Shown here piece after piece: positions 23,056 to 31,259 of a stretch of 35,253 nt of DNA. The notes beneath the pieces are model-generated. The model saw only the letters and a program-made list of their open reading frames with translations. It had not been told where the DNA came from and did not search any database. This DNA comes from CATZDY01 sp045599035 (GTDB taxonomy: Bacteria; Bacillota; Desulfotomaculia; Desulfotomaculales; Desulfocucumaceae): positions 1 through 35,253 of the forward strand of contig JAZRVI010000056.1 in NCBI GenBank assembly GCA_045599035.1, read 5' to 3'. Positions within the stretch are counted from its first letter, which is position 1, and each line of letters starts with the position of its first letter. Made by a program: the position numbers and the translations under genes.

Positions 23056-25812
23056 ATGAAAAGAATTTGTTTAATTAGGAGCTTAATTGTAATTTTAACT
23101 GGTTTTTTGCTGTTAGCTTCATTAGGTTTTAGCTATGGCCTTGACTATGATGATGATTATGATGACCCTGACGATACTATTGATGGTGTTATTTATATTC
23201 CAGTTTCCGGGGTTAGCTTAAATTATGGCTCCTTGGACATGGATAAAGGAGATACAACCCTGCTTCGTGCAACTGTTAAGCCTAAGAACGCTAGTAACAA
23301 AAATGTTTATTGGAGTTCCAGTAATAACTCAGTAGCTTCCGTTAGTCAAAACGGTCTGGTTACCGCCAGAAACAGCGGGGGGGCAGTGATTACCGTGACT
23401 ACTGATTACGGTAACTACAGTGCTGAGTGCGATGTTTATGTACGCAACGGAAAGATCGATGTTACCGGAGTAAGTTTGGATATAAACTGGGCTCGTTTGG
23501 ATAAAGGAGATACCCTGGATTTAAAGGCTACGGTTACCCCTAAAGATGCTGATAACAAAAATGTAACCTGGTCTTCCAGCGACAATTCAGTAGCTATTGT
23601 TAACTCCAAAGGAAGAGTAACCGCCCGCAAGTCTGGCTTTGCTACTATTATGGTTAGCACAGAAGACGGCTACCCTCCTTATACCGATACTTGCAGTATT
23701 TTGGTAGAAGGTGGCTCACCAGTTACTGGAGTTCGTTTAAACCGCACCGAGCTGACCATGTACGCTGGCAACGAATACGATTTAATTGCAACAGTTCAGC
23801 CAGCCGATGCTTCCAATCCAGAAGTTTATTGGTACAGCAGTAATGATAGGATAGTTTCAGTTGACGATGGTACTTTATATGCTCACAAAGCCGGCAATGC
23901 TACTATCACAGTAACCACAGTAGATGGAGGTTATAGTGCAAGATGTCAGGTTCAGGTAACAAATGAACCTACTCATGTGACCGGAGTAAGCATCAGCCCC
24001 GAATATCTTTATTTAAATGTCAATGAAACCAGAACCCTTTCGGCTACGGTCAGACCCAAGACGGCTTCCAACAAAAATGTAAGCTGGACATCCAGCAATT
24101 CCCGTATTGCAACGGTTAATGCCAATGGCAGAGTTACCGCCATCAGCAATGGAACCGCAATAATCACGGTTAAAACAGATGACGGCGGTCATACCGCTGA
24201 CTGCGAGGTTACGGTAAACAAGAATATTGCAGTAAAAAGCGTCAGCCTGAATACTAAGAAGCTGACCCTCAGAGCAGACAGCAGCTATCATTTGCAAGCC
24301 ACGATCAACCCTTCCAATGCTACCAATAAGGAGGTTACCTGGAAAAGCAACAATTCCTCCGTGGCTTCTGTCAATAACAGCGGCAAAGTAACTGCTAAAA
24401 AATTCGGTACAGCTACCATTACTGTTACGACCAAAGATGGAGGACATACTGATACCTGCAAAATTACGGTTCTCAACAAAGGCACTCCGGTTACCGATGT
24501 AAGCTTAAATTATGAGGAGGCTCATTTGCAGGTAAACGACAGTTTAAAACTGATCCCCACCATTAAGCCTAATCATGCCACCAATCAAGATGTAAGCTGG
24601 AAATCCAGCGATACTCGTATTGCAACGGTTAATGCCAATGGCAAGGTTACCGCTCAACGGAGAGGAACAGCCTACATTACGGTTACCACCGATGACGGCG
24701 GCCATACAGCCACTTGTAAGGTTATTGTAAGTGATTATATCCCCGTTACCGGCGTAACCTTAAAGAACAGCTCCGTGGAACTGGATGTGGGGGAAACCTG
24801 CATTCTGACCGCTACTGTTAAACCCAGCGATGCCACCAATGATAATGTAAGCTGGTCTTCCAGCAATATGAACATAGCTGAAGTTAATAGCCACGGTTGG
24901 GTTACAGCCAAAAAAGCCGGAGCCTGCAACATTACAGTAACTACCGAGGACGGCGGTTATCCAGCCACTTGTCAGGTTTATGTTAATAAATCGAAAGATA
25001 TCGTTGATGTAACCGGAGTTACTCTGGATCATCCCCAAATTACTCTGGAAATCAACCAATATTTTGATTTGCAAGCTTTCGTTACTCCTTCCGATGCTAC
25101 CGTTAAAGCAGTAGATTGGGTTTCCAGTAACCCAGAAATTGCCTCAATCGATCCTTATGGTCGGGTTATCGCCAAACAAACGGGAACTGCCATCATTACT
25201 GCCTATACAGTAGATGGAGATTATGAAGCAACCTGTCGAGTAACTGTTTCTGCCAGCCCTCAAATCGACTTATTCAGTATAGCTTCTTCTTGGGCTATTG
25301 ATCAGCTTTATGCAGCTGATGAATATGGTTTGGTTCCGGAACACATGAAGGGCAGCGATTTTACCCAACCCATCAACCGAGCCGAATTTGCTGCCATTGG
25401 AGTTTTATTATATCAAAACTGTAGTGGAAACCAAGCTCAAGCCGGAAGTGCCAGCTTTAATGATATTAGCGACAATGTTTATGCTGATGATATTTTGAAA
25501 GCTTATAATACCGGGATTGTCAGCGGTACTGGAGACGGTAATTTCTTGCCAGCTCAGGGTGTAAATAGAGAGTCGGCAGCTACCATGATGACCAATGTTT
25601 GCAAGAGTATTTACGGAGAAATGCCGGATATCGTTCCTTCCAATATTTTTGCTGATGATCAAAAAATCGATCAATGGGCCAAAAAACCGGTTTATCTTAT
25701 GAATGAAATGGGCGTAATTAAAGGAGTCGGAGATAATAAATTTGATCCGTTTGGAGCCACCACTCGGGAACAGGCTCTTATTATAGCCAAATTATTATAT
25801 GAAAAACTCTAA
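23056..25812 (+). CDS. Secreted SLH-anchored protein with eight BIG2 domains
   Basis: The 918-residue protein has a signal peptide (residues 1-28, ending FSYG), an Asp-rich segment DYDDDYDDPDD at 30-40, then eight consecutive BIG2 (bacterial Ig-like) domains of about 86 residues each between 50 and 735. Each has the pattern VTGVSL...L..T..P..A.N..V.W.SS...IA.V...G.VTA...G.A.ITVTT.DGG....C.V.V. Three SLH modules (about 739-787, 800-855, 862-918) close the protein, including FADDQKIDQWAKKPVYLMNEMGVIKGVG; SLH domains bind secondary cell-wall polymers. It is therefore probably a surface or adhesin-like protein. Start: ATG after AGAGG. It follows the small basic ORF closely and ends before a strong terminator. 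Confidence 0.9.
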   Translation: MKRICLIRSLIVILTGFLLLASLGFSYGLDYDDDYDDPDDTIDGVIYIPVSGVSLNYGSLDMDKGDTTLLRATVKPKNASNKNVYWSSSNNSVASVSQNGLVTARNSGGAVITVTTDYGNYSAECDVYVRNGKIDVTGVSLDINWARLDKGDTLDLKATVTPKDADNKNVTWSSSDNSVAIVNSKGRVTARKSGFATIMVSTEDGYPPYTDTCSILVEGGSPVTGVRLNRTELTMYAGNEYDLIATVQPADASNPEVYWYSSNDRIVSVDDGTLYAHKAGNATITVTTVDGGYSARCQVQVTNEPTHVTGVSISPEYLYLNVNETRTLSATVRPKTASNKNVSWTSSNSRIATVNANGRVTAISNGTAIITVKTDDGGHTADCEVTVNKNIAVKSVSLNTKKLTLRADSSYHLQATINPSNATNKEVTWKSNNSSVASVNNSGKVTAKKFGTATITVTTKDGGHTDTCKITVLNKGTPVTDVSLNYEEAHLQVNDSLKLIPTIKPNHATNQDVSWKSSDTRIATVNANGKVTAQRRGTAYITVTTDDGGHTATCKVIVSDYIPVTGVTLKNSSVELDVGETCILTATVKPSDATNDNVSWSSSNMNIAEVNSHGWVTAKKAGACNITVTTEDGGYPATCQVYVNKSKDIVDVTGVTLDHPQITLEINQYFDLQAFVTPSDATVKAVDWVSSNPEIASIDPYGRVIAKQTGTAIITAYTVDGDYEATCRVTVSASPQIDLFSIASSWAIDQLYAADEYGLVPEHMKGSDFTQPINRAEFAAIGVLLYQNCSGNQAQAGSASFNDISDNVYADDILKAYNTGIVSGTGDGNFLPAQGVNRESAATMMTNVCKSIYGEMPDIVPSNIFADDQKIDQWAKKPVYLMNEMGVIKGVGDNKFDPFGATTREQALIIAKLLYEKL

Positions 25813-25830
25813 AATTGCCAAGTCACTCAA

Positions 25831-25866
25831 CAAGGCCAGCATCTTCAAGATGCTGGCCTTGTTTTT
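25831..25866 (+). terminator. Strong terminator after the BIG2/SLH gene
   Basis: CAAGGCCAGCATCTT and AAGATGCTGGCCTTG form a 15-bp perfect inverted repeat around a single base and are followed by TTTTT. The real loop opens to a few bases. Confidence 0.93.
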
Positions 25867-25971
25867 CCAAAGATTCTACAAATAACCTGCCAGTTTCTCT
25901 CAACAATAATCCCCTTTTTAAAGCATACAATATTACAAATAAGCACAAGGGAAGGTGACTGAATCCAAGCA

Positions 25972-26394
25972 ATGAAAGAAGTAATTTCTACAGCAGCCGG
26001 GATTGTGGGCAGCGGCCTTGCCGCTTTGCTGGGAGGCTGGGACACTGCTCTGATTACCCTGATTATTTTTATGTTGATTGACTACCTGACCGGTTTAACT
26101 GTAGCTGGAGTCTTCCACAACAGCCAAAAAACTCAATATGGAGCTTTAGAAAGCCGAGCTGGATTTAAAGGAATTTGCCGGAAAGGAGTTATGCTTTTAT
26201 TGGTCTTGGTAGCCTGCCGACTGGATTTAATAACCGGAACCAGTTTTATCCGGGATGCCGTGATTATTGCTCTGGTCATTAATGAAGCTATTTCAATTCT
26301 GGAGAATATTGGCTTGATGGGAGTTCCCATTCCAGCCGCAATCAGCAAAGCAATTGAAGTCTTGAAAAATAAATCCATTAAGGAAGATGATTAA
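25972..26394 (+). CDS. Phage-type holin family protein
   Basis: The 140-residue protein is of the toxin-secretion/phage-lysis holin family (Bacteriophage_holin_4 type, which includes clostridial TcdE-like holins). It has several hydrophobic segments (about 6-23, 26-46, 70-85, 90-107), with IDYLTGLTVAGVFHNSQKTQYGALESRAGFKGICRKGVMLLLVL as the family signature. Holins form membrane pores that release a muralytic enzyme or secreted protein. The start ATG has a poor ribosome site (AAGGTGA, distant). It overlaps no phage structural gene; the amidase gene begins directly after its stop, so the two form a two-gene lysis-like cassette next to a surface protein. Confidence 0.85.
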   Translation: MKEVISTAAGIVGSGLAALLGGWDTALITLIIFMLIDYLTGLTVAGVFHNSQKTQYGALESRAGFKGICRKGVMLLLVLVACRLDLITGTSFIRDAVIIALVINEAISILENIGLMGVPIPAAISKAIEVLKNKSIKEDD

Positions 26395-27186
26395 TTGAAA
26401 CTCATTTCCAGTATCTTAACTAAAAATCCCTGTTATGCAGCCGGACGCAAAATCACCGTTCAAGGACTGATGCTGCATAGTATCGGCACTCCCCAGCCTT
26501 CTGCCTCTGTATTCGTCAAAAACTGGAACCGGAGCGACTTTAATTCGGCCTGCGTGCATGGTTTTATTGACGGCAATACCGGAGATGTTCACCAAACCCT
26601 GCCCTGGAATCACCGGGGCTGGCACGGCGGCGGCTCCTGCAATAACACGCATATTGGGGTGGAAATGTGTGAACCCTCCAGCATTAGATATACCAGCGGT
26701 TCCAGCTTCATCGACAACGCCCCCGGCAATACCAAAGAGGTTGTCTTAAGAACCTATCAAAGTGCCGTGGAACTGTTTGCCCGGCTTTGCCGGGAATACA
26801 ATTTGGATCCATTGGCTCCAGGGGTGATTGTCAGCCATGCCGAGGGCTACAGATTAGGCATTGCTGCTAATCATAGCGATCCGGAACACTTGTGGAATAA
26901 GTTTGGTCTAAGCATGGATCAATTCCGCCAGGAAGTAAAAAATAAAATGGAGGAGAAAAACAAAACAGTGACCCAGGAACAATGGAACCAAATGTATAAA
27001 AATTATTTAGAAAACCTGAAAAACAGTACAGGCTCTGACTGGAGCGAAGCAGGCCGTCAATGGTGCATGGAACAAAAAATTATTATTGGAGATGACCAAG
27101 GCAATTATCAATGGCAAGCCCCCCTTACCAGAGAAGCCATGTGTGTTATGCTTTACCGTTTTGCCCAAACTTTAGGCAAAGCTTAA
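26395..27186 (+). CDS. N-acetylmuramoyl-L-alanine amidase with SLH-like tail
   Basis: The protein cleaves the lactyl-L-alanine bond of peptidoglycan. The 263 residues start at a TTG immediately after the holin TAA (TAATTG), with AAGGAAG upstream. Residues 1-185 are an Amidase_2 domain: MLHSIG with the likely zinc ligand H28, VHGFIDGNTGDVHQTLPWNHRGWH, then VSHAEGYRLGIAANHSDPEHLW with further candidate ligands H148 and H160 or D162. Residues 190-263 hold a segment DWSEAGRQWCMEQKIIIGD...PLTREAMCVMLYRFAQ that looks like a single SLH module, suggesting the same wall polymer as the upstream BIG2/SLH protein. There is no signal peptide, so release would depend on the holin. An intrinsic terminator follows. 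Confidence 0.85.
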   Translation: MKLISSILTKNPCYAAGRKITVQGLMLHSIGTPQPSASVFVKNWNRSDFNSACVHGFIDGNTGDVHQTLPWNHRGWHGGGSCNNTHIGVEMCEPSSIRYTSGSSFIDNAPGNTKEVVLRTYQSAVELFARLCREYNLDPLAPGVIVSHAEGYRLGIAANHSDPEHLWNKFGLSMDQFRQEVKNKMEEKNKTVTQEQWNQMYKNYLENLKNSTGSDWSEAGRQWCMEQKIIIGDDQGNYQWQAPLTREAMCVMLYRFAQTLGKA

Positions 27187-27199
27187 AATCTTCCAACCA

Positions 27200-27226
27200 G
27201 CAAGGACAAATTGTCCTTGCTTTTTT
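27200..27226 (+). terminator. Terminator after the holin-amidase pair
   Basis: GCAAGGACAA and TTGTCCTTGC pair over 10 bp with a one-base nominal loop, followed by six T, 13 bp beyond the amidase stop. Confidence 0.9.
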
Positions 27227-27281
27227 GGTTTCCCCCAAGAGGTTGTCCCAAAATCTCCCCTATCTTTTTGGTCTGCTTTAT

Positions 27282-27289
27282 GTTATAAT
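27282..27289 (+). promoter_or_regulatory. -10 element upstream of glnA
   Basis: TGTTATAAT provides an extended -10 (TATAAT at 27284-27289) inside an 11-base palindrome GTTATAATAAC, 65 bp before the glnA start. No clear -35 box is visible. The palindrome does not fit the GlnR consensus spacing. Confidence 0.4.
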
Positions 27290-27354
27290 AACTTTGAATT
27301 TACTTACCTACCGGTATTTTCTGCCGGAATACTTTTTTGGAGAAGGAGATAGTT

Positions 27355-28686
27355 TTGAAAAAGCTGACCAGCGATGAAGTAAAAAAATTAGCTAAAGAAC
27401 TGGGAGTAAAATTTATACGTTTGCAATTTACCGATATTTTCGGTCAACTCAAAAACGTAACTATCACCGTAGAACAATTGGATAAGGCTTTGGCTGGAGA
27501 GCTAATGTTTGACGGATCTTCCATTGAAGGCTTTGTCCGCATTGAAGAATCCGATATGTACCTGCGGCCAGATCCCTCCACCTTTGCGGTTTTTCCCTGG
27601 AAGCCCAAAGACGGAGCGGTAGCTCGTTTGATTTGTGATATTTACAATCCGGATGGAACTCCTTTTTCCGGAGATCCCCGTTATGTTTTGCGAAAAGCAA
27701 TTGCCGAAGCCAATGAAATGGGCTATGAGATGAATGTCGGCCCGGAAGCGGAATTTTTCCTGTTTCATTTGGATGAAAAAGGATGTCCCACAATTGAAAC
27801 CCACGATCAGGCCGGTTATTTTGACCTAACCCCCATCGACCTGGGCGAAGATGTGCGGCGGGACATGGTTTTAACTTTGGAACAAATGGGCTATGAAATC
27901 GAAGCTTCCCACCACGAAGTGGCTCCCGGTCAGCACGAAATTGACTTTAAATATTCTGATGCTTTGGATGTAGCTGACAAAGTTGTCACCTTCAAATTTG
28001 TAATTAGAACCATTGCCCAGCAGCATAAAATGCACGCTTCTTTTATGCCCAAACCAATTTTTGGAGTTAACGGCAATGGAATGCATCTGAATCAATCTTT
28101 GATGAAAAACGGCCAAAATGCCTTTTATGATCCGGAAGCTCCCATGCAGCTCAGCCAGGATGCCATGTACTACATTGGCGGCATTTTAAAGCATATTAAT
28201 GCTATTACAGCCATTACCAATCCGGTAGTCAATTCCTACAAACGCCTGGTGACTGGCTATGAAGCCCCGGTTTATGTGGCCTGGTCTTCCCAAAACCGCA
28301 GCCCATTAGTGCGGATTCCGGCCAAAAGAGGAATGTCCACTCGGATCGAATTACGCAGTCCAGACCCCACCTGCAACCCTTATTTGGCTTTGGCCGTCTG
28401 TTTAAAAGCTGGTTTGGACGGCATTAAAAACAAAATTGCCCCGCCCCCGGCCTGTGACTGCAATATTTATGCTATGAGCAAGGAAGAACGGGAGCAGGCA
28501 GGCATTGCCAATTTGCCGCCCAATTTGATCCATGCAGTTGGAGAATTGGAAAAAGATGAAGTTGTCAAAGCCGCTTTGGGTGAGCATATTTTCCAAAGAT
28601 TCACTTTAGCCAAAAATCTGGAATGGAATCAATATCGGATGCAAGTGCATGAATGGGAAACTAAAAGATATCTAACCAAATACTAA
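27355..28686 (+). CDS. glnA: Glutamine synthetase type I
   Basis: GlnA makes glutamine from glutamate, ammonia and ATP. I choose the TTG at 27355, six bases after AAGGAG; an upstream TTG at 27337 lacks a ribosome site. The 443 residues are the size of Gram-positive GSI-alpha enzymes. Motifs: MFDGSSIEGFVRIEESDMYLRPDP in the N-terminal beta-grasp region, VGPEAEFFLF (metal ligands), NGNGMHLNQSL with the ammonia and glutamate site, and RSPDPTCNPYLALAV in the C-terminal half. The adenylylation loop typical of proteobacterial GSI-beta is not seen, as expected for feedback- and GlnR-type control. No glnR neighbour is present. A terminator follows. Confidence 0.95.
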   Translation: MKKLTSDEVKKLAKELGVKFIRLQFTDIFGQLKNVTITVEQLDKALAGELMFDGSSIEGFVRIEESDMYLRPDPSTFAVFPWKPKDGAVARLICDIYNPDGTPFSGDPRYVLRKAIAEANEMGYEMNVGPEAEFFLFHLDEKGCPTIETHDQAGYFDLTPIDLGEDVRRDMVLTLEQMGYEIEASHHEVAPGQHEIDFKYSDALDVADKVVTFKFVIRTIAQQHKMHASFMPKPIFGVNGNGMHLNQSLMKNGQNAFYDPEAPMQLSQDAMYYIGGILKHINAITAITNPVVNSYKRLVTGYEAPVYVAWSSQNRSPLVRIPAKRGMSTRIELRSPDPTCNPYLALAVCLKAGLDGIKNKIAPPPACDCNIYAMSKEEREQAGIANLPPNLIHAVGELEKDEVVKAALGEHIFQRFTLAKNLEWNQYRMQVHEWETKRYLTKY

Positions 28687-28690
28687 GTCC

Positions 28691-28725
28691 AAAATTCCCC
28701 GCTTGAAGTCAATCGGGGAATTTTT
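28691..28725 (+). terminator. glnA terminator
   Basis: AAAATTCCCCG and CGGGGAATTTTT form an 11-bp stem with a 12-base loop and end in T5, directly after the glnA stop. Confidence 0.9.
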
Positions 28726-28746
28726 GCAGACAGAAACGAGGTGAAC

Positions 28747-29229
28747 ATGACCTGGCAAGTCATCGGCTGGATCTTAACCGGCCTCTGCTTTTTGCTGGGT
28801 ATCATTGGAACTATTATTCCAGTTTTACCCGGTTCCTTTTTGGTTCTGTTGGGAACCATCTTTTATGGCTGGCTAGTCGCTCCCCTGCCCTGGTATTTCT
28901 ATTTAATCCAGGGAATTTTAGTCGTTTTAAGCCTGCTGATTGACTATTTAATGGGCATTTGGGGAGTTAAGCGTTTTGGCGGAAGCCGTTATGCAGTCTG
29001 GGGCAGTATTATTGGCTTGATTTTGGGAGTTATTATTTTTAATTTGCCCGGAATTTTGCTGGGACCTTTTTTGGGAGCAGCTATCGGAGATTTTATCAGC
29101 AATCAGGATTATAAAGCCGCCCTCAAATGCGGTTGGGGGGCAGTTGTTGGCAACTTGGGTTCTGTTCTGGTTAAGTTGGGTTTTATTGTAACAATGCTGC
29201 TCATTTTTCTGGTGTTTATTGTAAGCTAA
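28747..29229 (+). CDS. DUF456 membrane protein
   Basis: The 160-residue protein is an integral membrane protein with about five hydrophobic segments and the DUF456 hallmark LGIIGTIIPVLPGSFLVLLG near residue 20. The second half repeats the Gly-rich pattern with IIGLILGVIIFNLPGILLGPFLGAAIGDF. No function is established for the family. The start is ATG at 28747, preceded by GAGGTGA; a GTG at 28741 would add two residues and is less likely. It is monocistronic, between the glnA terminator and a 24-bp perfect inverted repeat shared with murI. Confidence 0.8.
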   Translation: MTWQVIGWILTGLCFLLGIIGTIIPVLPGSFLVLLGTIFYGWLVAPLPWYFYLIQGILVVLSLLIDYLMGIWGVKRFGGSRYAVWGSIIGLILGVIIFNLPGILLGPFLGAAIGDFISNQDYKAALKCGWGAVVGNLGSVLVKLGFIVTMLLIFLVFIVS

Positions 29230-29277
29230 AGTTTAAGGGCGAAAATCAAGTCATTGATTTTCGCCCTTAAACTTTAG
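29226..29277. terminator. Perfect 24-bp inverted repeat at convergent gene ends
   Basis: The arms (29226-29249 and 29254-29277) are exact reverse complements around the loop GTCA. The stem contains the stop codons of both convergent genes (DUF456 TAA at 29227-29229 and murI TAA at 29274-29276). It has no T run beyond the stem on either strand. It is likely a bidirectional terminator or RNA-stabilising hairpin. Confidence 0.7.
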
Positions 29278-30083
29278 TCGGCAATTTCCGGCCAATTCAA
29301 ATAGTCAACCTGCTCTACCGGCAAGTTTAAAAGCAAGCTAATGGTTTGCTGAACTTTTTCCGGATCTCCGCTGGTATAAAAACAATAACGACCTTCTTGT
29401 TCAGAAGCAGCCGCCAGCTTAAATTCAATAATTTTTCGTTTAACCTGTTGAGCTACTGCTGCTCCGGTATCAATTAATTGAATGGAATCCCCCACCATTT
29501 CCTGAATTTTGGCTCGCAAGAAAGGATAGTGAGTACAACCCAAAACCAGGGTATCAATTTGTTGCTCCAACAAAGGCTGCAAATATTGTTTTAAAAGCTG
29601 TTCAGTATGGGAGCCGGCAATTTCTCCATTTTCCACCAATTCCACCAATCCAGGACAAGGCTGTCGAAAAACCTGAATATTTTGGGCAAAACGCTTGATT
29701 AAAGAAGAAAAGCGATCCCCTTTTAAAGTAACCCCAGTGGCCAAAACCCCTACCCGGCCATTTCGGGTCAGCGTGGCAGCCGGCTTAACCGCTGGTTCCA
29801 TTCCGACAATCGGAACTTCCGAAAAAGTCTTCCGCAGGAGATCCAGCCCGGCAATGGAAGCAGTATTGCAGGCTACCACCAGCATTTTGGCTTGATGCTC
29901 CAAAAGAAAACGGCAGATCTGCTGAGATCTGGCCACAATTTTAGCTGGCTCTTTGGTTCCATAAGGGCAAAAAGCAGAATCGGCAAAATAAAGCAAATTT
30001 TCATTCGGCAATAATTTCCTGATTTCCCGGGCAACCGAAAGTCCCCCCATGCCTGAGTCAAATATTCCAATATAATCTTCCAC
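29274..30083 (-). CDS. murI: Glutamate racemase
   Basis: MurI interconverts L- and D-glutamate, supplying D-Glu for peptidoglycan. The chosen GTG at 30083 lies eight bases after GGAGG and gives 269 residues starting EDYIGIFDSGMGGLSV, the family N-terminus with D9-S10. The catalytic cysteine pair is present: C72 in ACNTAS and C183 in LGCTHYPFL. Upstream codons to 30167 belong to a small membrane-protein gene in another frame, so the longer frame is rejected. The start lies two bases past the stop of that small gene, implying translational coupling. The gene converges with DUF456. Confidence 0.95.
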   Translation of the reverse strand: MEDYIGIFDSGMGGLSVAREIRKLLPNENLLYFADSAFCPYGTKEPAKIVARSQQICRFLLEHQAKMLVVACNTASIAGLDLLRKTFSEVPIVGMEPAVKPAATLTRNGRVGVLATGVTLKGDRFSSLIKRFAQNIQVFRQPCPGLVELVENGEIAGSHTEQLLKQYLQPLLEQQIDTLVLGCTHYPFLRAKIQEMVGDSIQLIDTGAAVAQQVKRKIIEFKLAAASEQEGRYCFYTSGDPEKVQQTISLLLNLPVEQVDYLNWPEIAD

Positions 30084-30085
30084 AA

Positions 30086-30271
30086 CTATGGCCTCCGTTT
30101 GTTTTTTATCCAATTTCTTATCCAAGTTGAAATCAAAGAAATGATTACAGCGGTTAAAACTCCCCACACCATTCCCCAGTTTTCATTATAGCCCCAAACT
30201 ACGCTCCAAAGATAATACACGCCTACTGAACCCAAAAGAGTCAGCAGCAAAGGAAGCAAATTAAAACTCAA
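30086..30271 (-). CDS. Small membrane protein upstream of murI
   Basis: A 61-residue protein begins at TTG 30271, after GGAGGAGGG, and reads MSFNLLPLLLTLLGSVGVYYLWSVVWGYNE, then WGMVWGVLTAVIISLISTWIRNWIKNKRRP. It has two membrane segments (about 4-24 and 31-50) and a basic C-terminal tail, so both ends may face the cytoplasm. I do not recognise a family. The stop TAG precedes the murI GTG by two bases, so it is probably co-translated with murI. A longer frame to an ATG at 30340 overlaps the divergent sugE promoter and is unlikely. A -10-like TATAAT lies just upstream of the ribosome site. Confidence 0.6.
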   Translation of the reverse strand: MSFNLLPLLLTLLGSVGVYYLWSVVWGYNENWGMVWGVLTAVIISLISTWIRNWIKNKRRP

Positions 30272-30321
30272 AAAAACCCTCCTCCAACAATTATAAAAGC
30301 TTTCGCCAATTTCAGCAAGAC

Positions 30322-30351
30322 TTGCACCAAAACTCCCCAATATGTTATAAT
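30322..30351 (+). promoter_or_regulatory. Predicted promoter of sugE
   Basis: TTGCAC (30322-30327) and TATAAT (30346-30351) with an extended TG are spaced by 18 bp, 33 bp before the ATG. The leader is too short for a guanidine riboswitch. Confidence 0.65.
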
Positions 30352-30384
30352 TCAGATTAGACTTGTCCTCAAGGAGAAAAAGTG

Positions 30385-30699
30385 ATGTCCTGGTTAATTT
30401 TATTTATAGCCGGTTTATTTGAAATTGTCTGGGCAACTGCCCTGAAAGCCTCTGAAGGTTTCTCCAGGCTGCTGCCCTCCGTGATTGCTTTGCTGGGAAC
30501 CGCAGCCAGCTTTATTTTGCTTTCCCTGGCCATAAAAAATCTGCCCCTGGGAACAGCTTATGCCATTTGGACCGGGATTGGAGTAATCGGCACAGTTCTA
30601 ATAGGGATCTTTTTCTGGTCTGAACCCATAACCCTGCTTAAAGCCATTTTTCTAACCATGCTTCTGGTGGGAATTTTGGGTTTGGAAATAGTCAAATAG
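30385..30699 (+). CDS. sugE: SMR-family exporter, SugE/Gdx type
   Basis: The 104-residue protein has four membrane helices and belongs to the small multidrug resistance family. Its sequence follows E. coli SugE/Gdx closely: MSWLILFIAGLFEIVWA with the essential membrane Glu at residue 13, KASEGFSRLLPSV, then NLPLGTAYAIWTGIG, the family helix-3 signature. Gdx proteins export guanidinium with proton exchange. The start is ATG at 30385 after AAGGAG with an 8-base gap; a GTG just upstream is less likely. It stands alone, so it probably acts as a homodimer. The substrate is inferred from similarity. Confidence 0.9.
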   Translation: MSWLILFIAGLFEIVWATALKASEGFSRLLPSVIALLGTAASFILLSLAIKNLPLGTAYAIWTGIGVIGTVLIGIFFWSEPITLLKAIFLTMLLVGILGLEIVK

Positions 30700-30707
30700 T
30701 CAGCTTT

Positions 30708-31232
30708 TCATCCAGCTATTTCCGGCCAGATTTCGTTGAGTATATATTCGGCCACTTCTTCTACTGTTTTATCATCCGTCTTAACCGTATAATTGGCCGC
30801 TCCGATATAAAAGCCTTCTCGCATTTTGGTTAAAACCTGCACACAAAGCAGCAAATGTCCTTTTTGTTCCAGCAGCGGACGAGGCTTGGAATCAGCCTGC
30901 ACCCGCTGAACAATAGTGGGAGGAGCAGCCATCAGCCTAATTAAAATGCTGTTATTTTGCAAAGCACAAACATTCTCCAAATTTAAGACCACTCCACCAC
31001 CAGCGGCAATGACCAAATCCTCCCGATCCTCCAATTCCGCTACCAGTTGACTTTCCAGCTCCCGAAAATAAGGCTCACCCTTTTGGACAAAAATTTCTTT
31101 CACCGTCAGACCTTCTCGCTCCTCGATAATTTCATCCATATCCACAAATTCCCGTTTCAGCTTTTGAGCCAACAAGCGACCCACTGCTGATTTGCCGGTT
31201 CCCATAAAACCAATTAAAATCAGATTTTCCAT
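30708..31232 (-). CDS. aroK: Shikimate kinase
   Basis: AroK phosphorylates shikimate at the 3-hydroxyl with ATP in chorismate synthesis. The 174-residue protein has Walker A GFMGTGKS (8-15), the DMD motif with D31 and D33 (shikimate and Mg sites), R57 in YFRELE, the GGG loop at 78-80 for shikimate, and R118 in SKPRPLL of the lid. All key residues are present. Start: ATG after AAGAGTG. It lies 27 bp downstream of the YqeG-like gene, in the same direction, so these genes may be co-transcribed. No other aro gene is nearby. Confidence 0.95.
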   Translation of the reverse strand: MENLILIGFMGTGKSAVGRLLAQKLKREFVDMDEIIEEREGLTVKEIFVQKGEPYFRELESQLVAELEDREDLVIAAGGGVVLNLENVCALQNNSILIRLMAAPPTIVQRVQADSKPRPLLEQKGHLLLCVQVLTKMREGFYIGAANYTVKTDDKTVEEVAEYILNEIWPEIAG

Positions 31233-31259
31233 TGTTCACTCTTCTTTCCTGAATATAAA

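Noticed and set aside
25867..25971. A clear promoter for the holin gene
   Set aside because: TACAAT near 25926 has no usable -35 at 16-18 bp, so no promoter is claimed.
27311..27338. Attenuator hairpin before glnA
   Set aside because: GTATT/AATAC plus six T overlaps an alternative CCGG/CCGG pairing, but the five-pair A/T-rich stem is too weak to call.
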